Below are positions 1 through 10,700 of a stretch of DNA of 64,000 nt, piece after piece. This DNA is from Siderastrea radians (taxonomy: Eukaryota; Cnidaria; Anthozoa; Scleractinia; Rhizangiidae), in the NCBI GenBank assembly GCA_964017195.1, contig CAXHKT010000096.1:62001-126000 (forward strand). The letters run 5' to 3'. Within the stretch, counting starts at the first letter, position 1; every line of letters begins with the position of its first letter. Both the position numbers and the translations under genes were made by a program. The notes below the pieces were generated by a model. It was not told where the DNA came from, did not search any database, and was given only the letters and a program-made list of their open reading frames with translations.

Positions 1-394
1 TCGAACGTCGAGTAGGCTAAGTTTGGCTTGCCAAGTACCTAGGTCTCTTTCGGCAGGGATCAAGCAAACATTGTTTCGGATTCTCTTAGTGTGGAGAGTT
101 CGCTTATTGCATGTTTTTACCGACAAAGAAATAAAGATATCCCAACTATCTTCTAGGAAACCACGGAGCAGTCTAAACTACGAGCGTCCTGGTGTGCACG
201 GTGTTGCTGTGGTCGATCAGTTAGCACGGTCAGTCAAATTTATTTTTAAAGTGGCAATTTTGGAATTTTTCCAGTTTTCAAACTTCCAAGCATATTAGGC
301 CAGGGGGGTGGAGCGTTGTCTTAACCGTCTCAAAAAGGCATTTCATTTGCTTGTTGGTACGATTTGTCACTTCACAATTTGTGCAGATAAATAT

Positions 395-2792
395 CAACCT
401 CGTCCCCAGGGTCTTCTCGCTTTTCAATATGGCGGCGGCTCGGGAGAAGACCCTGGCACGCAGCAGATCACGTGACCAAAATCTCCAACGAGGATGGAGA
501 TTTACCGCTAGTTGGTTCAGTGTTGCTCAAATGAACAGATTATATTTTTGTTTCATGAGGCCTTAGGCAATAAATTGTCTTATCATTACATTGTTACAAA
601 TCCGTCCTCCTTAAATATTATAAATTGGCCCTTCTTAGGATTATATGCTTCAGCTAAAGACTTTTAGAATATATCAGGCTCAGATTAAGCTTAAAATATA
701 AATATAAAGCTTACAGAGTGAGCTTAGGCCTTAAATGAAACAAGGGCTACAAAATATTTATTCTACGTGGCTTACATCTCTGTGAGTTCAGTGGAAGTGA
801 CTCATTTATTTATTTATTTATTTATTTATTTACCTCTTTATTTGTACTGTTTAAACTAATTTTTGATCTGGCACATTCCACGTGCTGCTTTGGAGGCAGG
901 GACGTTCGTCAGTTTTGGCTTTGTTGAATTTATTTGTGCCCATTCCTTGCGCTACAGTTTTGCCTCTACAGTTGCAGATCTCCAGAGCTTTGTCGCTTTC
1001 AATATTTATTTTGTTTTCTACACTTTAGCTTCAGTGAGTCACATTAAACACTAGAACTGAGGAGATTGTGAGCTTGTAAGTAACGGGAAAATAATGCATT
1101 TTAACAGTGGATAGATAAAGTCCTCATTGCCTGTTAAACCAGTTCTGGGGGTAATACTCCCAAGTTTGAAAACATTTTCTGCTTAACAACTTCAAATCCC
1201 ACTTTTAAGGATGACTCATTATTTCTTTGAGCCTCTGTTGTAACTTTTAGTGGATTTTTGTGGTGTTCTAATTGGATCTGCAAACCCTTTCTGTTTGGCT
1301 TAGATTGACATGAGAATAGTTTTCAAGTGGAGACAGGAGAAGGGAAACTATTTTAAAAGACCAACAAAAAGTGATATCCACATAAGGGCACCCCAGGTTG
1401 ATAGCACTCAATTGTGGTATTCCTTTCCTCGTCGTTGACCCTTTAAGCCCCGATATCAACAAACATGTTCTCCTCACTACTCTCCATAAATGTCTTATGG
1501 TACTACTTGAGAGAATTCACATAAACATCCAGACATTTTATTTTTGGTGATCATTTCCTTTATTCTCTTGACCTGTATGTTTGAACAAGTAGTGATACTG
1601 TAAGGAGAAATGAGATGTTTGTTTGTCACTACTGGGGCTTAAGGGCTTAACTGCAAATTCCAATTTCAAAACTTCATTAAATCTCTTTCTCTCCTTTTTT
1701 TTCTGAAATCCTTTCTTTCCCACTGATTTCAATTTTTCAAACACTTTCAAACTTCACCCAGATAACTCAATTGATTGAAGTTGTAAAGCAGAAAATTTTT
1801 CAAACCTGGGAATATTATCCCCAGAACTGGTTTAACAAGCAAAGAGGACTTTATGTATCCACTGTTTAAGTGCTTTATTTCTCCATGATTTACAGTCTCA
1901 CAATCTCCTCATTTAATGAGACTTACTAAAGCTAAAGTGTGTAGAAAACAATACTGAAAGCCCTGCAACTGTACAAGCAAAACTGTAGCACAAGGAATGG
2001 GCACAAATAAATTCAACAAAGCCAAATTGATCATCCAAAGCAGCACCTGGAATATTCTAGATCAAAAATTAGTTTAACCAATCCATGCAACACAGCTCTT
2101 TTCCCATTCCCTTGCACTTTGTTATATTGAGGTTGCACTGTAAATAAGCTTAAATAAATAAGTAAATAAGTAATTGAGTCATTTTCACTGAACTCACAGA
2201 GATGTATGTGGCACTAGTTTTATTTAAGGCCTACGTTTACTCCATCAGGTTTATATTGTAAGCCTAATCGGAATAATTTTAAGAAGGACGGATTTATAAC
2301 AATATTGAAGAAGGACGGATTTGTGACAATGTGACGATAAGACAATTTATTGCCTAAAGCCTCATGAAACAGAAATATAATATGTTCATTTGAGCAACAT
2401 TGAATCGACTAGTGGTACGGAGTTCCGCAGTCGAGTACCCTCACACCCATTACTCCTAACTTTAAAATAACAAAAAAGAAACAAACAAAAGCAAAAAAAA
2501 AGAGAGAGACCTCTAACACTTTGCCATATTCCTAAGACTCTTACATGCAAAACTTGTCTGTTTTTTCCCATTTTTTTTCTTGAACTGAACTTCAGCTTTT
2601 TCCGCCAGTTTGTTTATCTTCCCCTTAGCCACATCTTGTACCCAGATCTTCTCACTCTTTTTGCTGTAGCCACCATTTTGAAGAAATCTCCATCCTTGTT
2701 GGAGATTTTGGTCACGTAATCTTCTGTGTGCCAGGGTCTTCTCACGAGCCGCCGCCATATTGAAAGCTGAGAAGACCCTGGGGACGAGGTTG
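395..2792. mobile_element. Mutator-like foldback element, copy 1
   Basis: This 2,398-bp element is built as a large imperfect inverted repeat: bases about 395-1560 match the reverse complement of about 1740-2792. It is flanked by a perfect 9-bp direct duplication GATAAATAT (386-394 and 2793-2801), the target-site size typical of the Mutator/MULE superfamily. Termini read CAACCTCGTCCCCAGGG. Each end also contains its own hairpin, CCAGGGTCTTCTC with GAGAAGACCCTGG (406-418/444-456 and 2731-2743/2769-2781). The arms are asymmetric because the right arm keeps about 310 bp (2385-2695) missing from the left. No complete transposase is present. Confidence 0.88.
2513..2758 (-). pseudogene. exon-like ORF starting inside the foldback terminal repeat
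   Basis: An 81-codon frame begins with ATGGCGGCGGCT in the right terminal repeat, reads MAAAREKTLAHRRLRDQN and continues rich in Lys, Glu and Gln. A strong splice donor (GCAT|GTAAGAG) lies near its end, so it may be a first exon rather than a whole protein. The left arm opens with nearly the same residues (MAAAREKTLARSRSRDQN, from 429 on the plus strand) but loses the frame after GWRF. I infer a remnant of the ancestral element's protein or a captured 5' exon; function unknown. Copies occur at 31221-31466 and 59929-60174. Confidence 0.45.
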
Positions 2793-2801
2793 GATAAATA
2801 T

Positions 2802-4130
2802 TTGGGGACAGAGTCTCTATGGCGATGCTTGGCTGTTTGAAAGAAAAAAAAATTTCCTCGTGGGATTTTCACATTTTTGCCTCTGCACAAACAACAGCCT
2901 CTGGCCCCCCTGACAAAGTGCGCTGTGGCCCGTGTGACGCGCGAGAGGGTTTGGGGCTGTCTCCGCAAAGTGCTCAACAGTTTGCCGTCCGTTCAGCACC
3001 GGTGGCAGCAAAATGACAGCCCCTGAAAGTTGCACAACCAGTTTGAAAATGGCTCGGTCAATTCTCCACATCTGCTCTGTGAAAGACAAACAGAAACAAA
3101 CGAGCTCTAGGTTATTTGACAAAATAAACCCATGTTGAGATCTTCTCATTTCTTGTTAAAAAAAATTCTCTGTGCATTCATACCTATCTAAAGAAAGTTC
3201 GGGTCAAAGCCAACAATATATTTTTTGTGGAAAAATTCATTAGCATTAGCAGAAATTCAACCATCTTGTCCAACTTTATTCTACAAAGGTTCATGTCTAC
3301 CAGATTATTTGAAGTTATGCATACTACGCGCGAGGAGGTTTTGTGCGAAAGTCCCTGCTGGGCCAACAGTTAGCCACCCACTCAGGTCTTTCAAGCGGCG
3401 AATGCCAACCGCTACAAGTTACATGGCCATGCATACGGTACACTCTGCCTTGTCCAGCACCAATATCAACAGTCCGTTCTCTTTAAGGCTGTGTCATTCA
3501 TGCCATTTCAACATTTTCTCAGGTCACAAACACTCCCTGGACTGCCTAGGCATCAGATCAAGCGCTGCTCAATTAGTACTTTGTTTTGTTATTGTTTATA
3601 TGCTGGATAGTGATTTATCCTGCCTCATAGCTGATTCCTCTCTTACATGACAACAGTCTGTACAGCTGAAATGTTAATAGCTGCTAAGTGACCTGTCTGG
3701 TTTCTTTCACAGGATGCAAAATTTACATAAGCCACAACCTTTCGACTCTTCCGCGGAATCCTTATCGATCTGACGGGATCAATTACCAATTTCTTCATTT
3801 GTGGTAGTCGTGCTGTTTCAATTCGTCAGGTTACCTTTGTCGCTAGGGCTGGGTCTCAGAGAGGACCTAAATAAATACATAAACAAACAGCTAACGAATC
3901 ACTGGAAATAGGATAGTAGAAGTTTAACGAATACTCACAATTCAGTGCAAAAATTGCATGTTAATAATTACGAAGGTCCCATCTTCAGTAGGAAATTTCT
4001 ATTATTCCTCACTAAAGAATAAATGTTGTGCATGCATTTTTTACTCTTCCATATGAAGTAAATCCTTGTGACCTAGTTGGCCAGGAAACTAATTAAATTA
4101 ATATATTAAATTAATAGGACAAAAAGGACC
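2802..4130. other. no recognisable gene
   Basis: This stretch, repeated at 31510-32838 and 60218-61546, holds open frames of up to 141 codons on the plus strand (3225-3650) and 110 codons on the minus strand (2817-3149). I recognise no domain in them and no consistent exon chain. A few acceptor-like TTTCACAG sites occur on both strands. Confidence 0.5.
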
Positions 4131-4134
4131 AATA

Positions 4135-4292
4135 AAAAGAAAGGCATACCATTCTCAGTAGGCTTAATTTTGGTTTGTACATTTATTTAGCTTTTTCATT
4201 TATTCTTAACCTTTTGTGAAGCGCCTAGAGCAGAACTGGATAGGCGCCATACAAATTTCAATTATTATTGTCGTAATTATTAATAAAGATTG
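4135..4292 (+). mobile_element. 3' end of a non-LTR retrotransposon or SINE
   Basis: The segment ends in a hairpin-forming tail, GCGCCTA...TAGGCGC (4221-4247), followed by CATACAAATTTCAATTATTATTG and AATAAAG. Such 3' ends are common on animal L2/CR1-like LINEs and on SINEs that copy their tails. The 5' boundary is vague and no coding sequence is attached. Copies occur at 32843-33000 and 61551-61708. Confidence 0.6.
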
Positions 4293-4739
4293 ACTTGCCT
4301 ATGCTTTGGTCTCGATTTCTGGGTTTTAATGTTCCTTTAGAATTTATGGAAGCCACATGCAAGTCTGGGAGAAGCAGACGCGGAAATCTAGGCTCAGAAA
4401 AGGCCTTTGCACCTCCCCCTCACTAATATACCTTAGCTCCCACCCCCTGGGGGAAAGTCAAAGTCCAAACAGAAGCATGACAATGTCTTCGAAATAAAAT
4501 CTTTATTGGCGAGTTATTTCACTGAATTCAAATTTGATTCGCTGATGTCGAGAGATTTCCACCGCCAAGAATTGCCCTGACTGCGATTCCAATTTTCGAA
4601 CCCACACAGCCCATGCACAGGGTGATGATGACCAATAAAATATATGTTAAATATATATTAAATAAAAAAATAGAAAGCCCTTATAAACACAGCTGTAGGT
4701 CCCAGAAGGGGAAAAATTTGGCGAAACCCCTATATAATT

Positions 4740-4970
4740 TCTGGCAAAACAAGATGGTCTGAATGTTTTGATATTTGATTTTCGAGCCATTTTTGTTAGC
4801 CAGCCAATCAGATAGCTGTTTATGCGATACCGCAGACCGGAATATCGCTGTCGCACAACATGGCTTCCTCTTTTCCCGGTTACCTGTCAGTGTACCGAGT
4901 GAAGAAATATGACATTTGGTGCAGATTTGGCGAAAGATTTTGAGTGCCTGTTACCTGCAACTTTTGGTGA
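4740..4970. promoter_or_regulatory. possible bidirectional promoter with divergent first exons
   Basis: A CCAAT box in GCCAGCCAATCAG (near 4800) lies between two ATGs in good context: AAAAATGGCTCG on the minus strand near 4790 and ACAACATGGCTTCC on the plus strand at 4859. A second plus-strand start at 4909 opens a short frame reading into a good splice donor, TTTTG|GTGAGC, near 4965. No downstream exons could be linked, so this may be a displaced 5' end. It recurs at 33448 and 62156. The remaining sequence up to 5805 shows nothing clear. Confidence 0.25.
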
Positions 4971-5805
4971 GCAATTCAGATTTCTCGTCCCTTAGTACAA
5001 GCATAGTTAGTAACTCTGGTACAAGCTTATTTCTTCCTTCTAGGGGACAAGATTTGAGTAAGAGATCGAGTATACGACTTTCTAGTTTCACATTAATGTA
5101 AGAGATTGTCAGGTCGCATAGAAGCTACCTTCTTTACTGGCAAACAACACGAAGGAATAAGGTCTCTGGAACCGTCAGTACTTCATCTCGTACTCGAAGT
5201 GCAATCTAAAAGTGGCTATTTGCACATGAAAGTCTCCGAAGAAGTGTTTGTCATGTTTTTCATGCAGCATCAAGGGTGAATGAATGACAGGAAATCGTTA
5301 GACTTCTTTCAGAAGAAAAGTACCCTAACCCGGAAAAGAAGCCTGGGGAATTTCATTTGAGCCCTCTTTTGTGTCTTTAAAACCACGTGATACAGTTGCC
5401 ACTTTCGTGGCAACCCTGCAGGAATAGATTTCTTGGGGTGAGCTGTGATGCTCAGGGTGAATTTTCTTCAAACCCAACCCTGCCCCCTTTCAATGCAGAA
5501 TGATTATTGTTCAACCCTGTTAGCAAAATAGATACAAAGACATGCATGTTGGATACACAACTTCCAGAATTTATTGCTCCTCTCATTAAAATTTTGCATT
5601 AAATCCCAGTGAAGTTTACAAATAACAAATGGTCCCACTTTTCATCACAGAGGAAGTAAATGAAGGATTCTGGAAGTCGTCATCAAGTATTGCCATCGGG
5701 CAAATTTCCTGTATTAGACTAGTGACATCAAAACATCGTGACTGAATTTAACCTTTATTGAACTAACCAAAATACTGGATTATTCCAGCTGCTGTTCTGT
5801 TCTTT

Positions 5806-7699
5806 GCAGTTACTCTCAAAGAACAGGTACTGTCCAGAATGCTATCACATTTAAAGATTACTCTTTGCCAAACAATCATCTACATTTCTATAACACAAGA
5901 TCGAGAATGAGGCTAGATGTTCAAAGCCAATGTTTACTCTTCTATAAAGCTGGTAACCTACTTGTCAATTTTAATCGCAATACAATTAACATTGTATTGC
6001 GATTACAATTAACATTGTATTGTCATTGTTATAATACATCTGTTGCCAGTATCTGAAATACAGCTTCTGCACAGAGTACCATACAGTAGTGGCAATGACT
6101 GCTGTCAAACGACTGTCGAGTGATTGAAACATCTATTCTGACACAAGGGCAACAAATGACAATAATTTTCCTTGGAAAGTTGAAACTTGGCTAGCAGTCC
6201 ATTGCAAATGACACATGATTAAACAAGATTTGCCTACACTCTTCAAAATGGCACCTCAATTCAACTGATATGCTATGGACAGTGTTTTCTGCACTAACTT
6301 CTGCCAGTTTTTCTCATACTTGAAATTGTTTTTCTATTATTTAGAAATTCAAGGTAACTCTTACATTTCATGACAATAATGTCCTTGGAAAATTGACACT
6401 TGGCTAGCAATCCAGTGGAAAACACACAAGAAATATCAAAAGCTTCTGGATCACAGCCGACATAAGCACTTACCAAGCAGAAAAGCACCATAAATTCACA
6501 TGCAAAAACGGTGTGTTAATCTTGTGTTAAGTGAAGGTGTTCTGTTTCTTAATGAAACCTGCTCCCCATGTGGCCACATGGTAATCTCGTACTGTCGAGG
6601 GAACAACATCATCTAAAGTCATGTATTTTTTATGTCCCACAGTGCTTATAAGCCAAATGTGTTCCCAACTGGAAAGTTTCGGAAAACTGAGTGACACCTG
6701 CAGAGCCATTTGTTTGCCATAGAAACCTTTTGGTTCCGTGATTTTCTGGCTTGGTTTGCAGTTACTCTCAAAGAACAGGTACTATCCAGAATGCTATCAC
6801 ATTTAAAGATTACTCTTTGCCAAACAATCATCTAGTACATTTCTATAACACAAGATCGAGAATGAGGCTAGATGTTCAAAGCCAATGTTTACTCTTCTAT
6901 AAAGCTGGTAACCTACTTGTCAATTTTAATCGCAATGCAATTAACATTGGGATAGGTAATATTGTCATTGTTATAATACATCTGTTGCCAGTATCTGAAA
7001 TACAGCTTCTGCACAGAGTACCATACAGTAGTGGCAATGACTGCTGTCAAACGACTGTCGAGCGATTGAAACATCTATTCTGACACAAGGGCAACAAATG
7101 ACAATAATTTTCCTTGGAAAGTTGAAACTTGGCTAGCAGTCCATTGCAAATGACACATGATTAAACAAGATTTGCCTACACTCTTCAAAATGGCACCTCA
7201 ATTCAACTGATATGCTATGGACAGTGTTTTCCGCACTAACTTCTGCCAGTTTTTCTCATACTTGAAATTGTTTTTCTATTATTTAGAAATTCAAGGTAAC
7301 TCTTACATTTCATGACAATAATGTCCTTGGAAAATTGACACTTGGCTAGCAATCCAGTGGAAAACACACAAGAAATATCAAAAGCTTCTGGATCACAGCC
7401 GACATAAGCACTTACCAAGCAGAAAAGCACCATAAATTCACATGCAAAAACGGTGTGTTAATCTTGTGTTAAGTGAAGGTGTTCTGTTTCTTAATGAAAC
7501 CTGCTCCCCATGTGGCCACATGGTAATCTCGTACTGTCGAGGGAACAACATCATCTAAAGTCATGTATTTTTTATGTCCCACAGTGCTTATAAGCCAAAT
7601 GTGTTCCCAACTGGAAAGTTTCAGAAAACTGAGTGACACCTGCAGAGCCATTTGTTTGCCATAGAAACCTTTTGGTTCTGTGATTTTCTGGCTTGGTTT
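5806..7699. repeat. two tandem ~950-bp repeats with relics of the neighbouring last exon
   Basis: The segment 5806-6757 (952 bp) is repeated at 6758-7699 (942 bp), starting GCAGTTACTCTCAAAG each time. They are very similar apart from a small insertion near 5995-6010 and a 3-bp indel. Read on the minus strand, each contains decayed pieces of the last exon of the adjacent minus-strand gene. LCRSCISDTGNRC (6031-6074, 6973-7016) answers to LRRRSIPDTNNRW, and LSIAYQLN-stop-GAI (6246-6284, 7188-7226) answers to PSIAHQLNSGVI, in the same order. These look like old duplicates of the 3' exon that have degenerated. Confidence 0.8.
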
Positions 7700-7763
7700 G
7701 CTGTGGACTGGTGCTTATAATGATGTGCTTATGCTTACAATAAATGTGTGTAACTATTTTTAA

Positions 7764-10700
7764 TTACTGTCCACCTTCTCCAGGAGTGTCTGCCTGTTCA
7801 TCCTGGAAACAGCCAGCAAAGACTTCCTGAGTGATTGTTTCTTCTTCTGTGCCTTGTGTCTGCAGAAACCAATGCCATCTGTTGTTGGTATCTGGAATGC
7901 TCCTTCTGCGCAGATAAATGAGGGCAGCAACCTGGCTTCGCTGATCTGCATGGTACCCTACAGCCGTAGCCATCTTGGACAAATTTGACCAGACATCACC
8001 CCACCCTCTTTCAAGGTTTAAGTAGCGCAAACGTGGACACAACATGGCCAGAAAGCCGACATTTGCCACGTTTCGAAGCCTGGATTTGGAACAGCTCAAT
8101 AAGTTGCAGAATGCTGTAACTAGAATCTGCCTGCGATCTTCGGGAATGACACCTGAATTTAACTGATGTGCTATGGACGGCGCAAGTTCCATCATGGCTG
8201 TTAACCGCTCATTTTTTTTCATGCCCAGTGCAACCAGAGTGGGTCGATCCAGCTTGTTCATTAACACACAAACACGACAATCGCTATTTTCACAGCTGGT
8301 GGTGACCGTGCCCATGTCTCCTCCTTCACCATCTTGAATACAGTAGGGGCAGTTTTCATCGCGTTGATCATCTTGTGAGGAACGAGTAATGGGTTCCGCG
8401 AAACACACACAATCGCTCTTGCAACCCTGCCATACATCTCCCACTCCCTTAACAACGCTTTGGCTACGCAGCTGCTGGTACCTAAATCGAGATGCCGCCA
8501 GCCTCCCAGCTTCTGTCGCTGATGACTCTACCTACAGAACAACAGGTGAGGTTTAGACAAGGGCCTGTGTCATGAGTATTTTGGTCGAGGTCAAAATTCT
8601 GATTAAAAGAAAACTGAGAACATTTTTATCAGCCAAATGATCTTAAAACTCCAAAAGGAAGATAAGTGAATTATTGAATGAAAAAAAAAATGTTTCTAGT
8701 GGTTTCTGCAATAACTTGGGGAAAACTTTAAAAAAAAATGGCCCAACTTTTGTACAGGTTTTTTACATCAGTAGGGTAGTAGCTACAAACATTGTTGACA
8801 TAGCCCTTTTCAAGACAGGTATGTAATGATGGTCGGTGATCGTGCTGTCAACCCAGTAACTGTTGCTTCAGGTCTCAGAAAATGGTTTAGAGTGCAAGAC
8901 TCTAGCTTGTGCATTTATTACCATTTGAACCCTATGTTGCAGACATATTATACTGACTCATGGGCAGGGCATTTACGATGCGGCTTGTCCTGCTTCCTTT
9001 GTTGCCAGAGTAGGGGGAAAGAGAAAACTTTTATTCAAGTTACTTAAACCATGCATTCTCACACGTCAAGATTCTATTTTAACATGTCAAATTTTCATTG
9101 TAGCCTACCTGCCCTGGATCACATGGCTGATTCTCACGCAAAAATTGTTCAAGTCTGCCCAGAGAGTCTTCACTTGGTATACGTGTTGCTGCAATTCCTG
9201 GTAGTGACAACAGGGCCTCTCTGGGGTTACGGAGTACTGGCTGGCTCACTTCCTGGTCTTCTCTGGCCTCCTGTGGTTCTTCACCAGCACTTGCAGTATC
9301 GCTAGTTTGGGAAGTACTGGGGAGAACTCGTCTCGGAGTCGTTCGTTTTCTTCTGTGCAGCCCTGAGCTGCCACTTGGTCGACGCTGAGCTGCGACTTCT
9401 GCTTCTGCTCTAGGTTCCACCTCTGTTGTTACACTGGGCCTCGACACATACCAGAAGACCAGATTTTCCACGTGCCTTCTCACTGCGACAGCATGATCAC
9501 TGCTTGTTGGCGCTGGTATCGAGACACACTCATTTCTTGGATCCCAGCTCACTGTAATTTCAGACTCGTCCGAGCTGCTTTCTGACTCAACCAAATCTGA
9601 CTCTGATGTAGAGGTAAGCAGCTCATTCCAGTAGGTTGAACTGCTTGTCCTAAGGCCTTGTATTTGCTCCGCATTTAAAGGTGTGATGTCTAGAAAGTCC
9701 AGTCCAAACCGCAACATCAGGTCTATGAGACGAGCAGGCTTATGTTGCTTCCCTGCGTATCTGATGGCACTTGCACGAGCCAACATCAACTCAGCTGGCG
9801 TTAGTCCCAATCCTCGTAACATCCCACGGGATATGAAAGCAGCTATGTCACCTGCAAATTTAACAATTTTTAAAAAGCTTAGTTTTAGCATGAGGCAAAG
9901 GAAACTCAACGGAAACTAAAAAGAACAAAGTTTTAAGAAAAAACATTGCTCAGTTGTTTAAAGGGATCCAACCTGATCCTTATCCTGGATTAGTGATTAA
10001 GTCGCTTAATCATGCTTTGAACAACCAGCCCCAGGTTGGCAACGTAACATTGCTTTGTCCTTCCCTCTGGGGTAAATAGTTTAACAGGACACCAATCACT
10101 TGTGTGACTTTTCATTTGACATGCAAATGGTCTTTTCTTAATGTATACCAAGGTCAACTCTTTTACAATTCTGTGTCAACTATCAACTGAGTCCTGGATT
10201 AATATTGACAGGCTTTCAAACAACCGGACCCCAAGATCCCTCCAGAATACAGAATACAGCAACTACCACACCTTTTCTTAGCATAAATTTAAGTTCTCAC
10301 CTAAGGTGAGTTTTATTGCCATTGTGGTTACCACAGCAATGCAATGACGTCATTGTTATTTTGGCATATAGTTGATTTTCTTAAATTCCAGAGGTTTTTA
10401 TTGCTAATCGTCTGTTAAAACAGCTCGAATAAATCACTTTCATTTTTAAAGCTAAGCACTTTAGCTGCAAATTTCTGGAAAACGCTCTCTTAGATTTTTC
10501 TAGAAGGCAGCTGTGTGAGCTACAACCACCATGAACCGCTTCGAATTAAAACCTTCTAAAATAAAATAAAAATGACTATATGTGAAAATATAAACAACAT
10601 CATTGCTTTGCTATGGTAACCTCAATTGCAATAAAACTCAAACTGAGACAAATCTATTTCTAGGAAATGTGTGGCAGTTGCTTGCCTTTTTCTATTTCTT

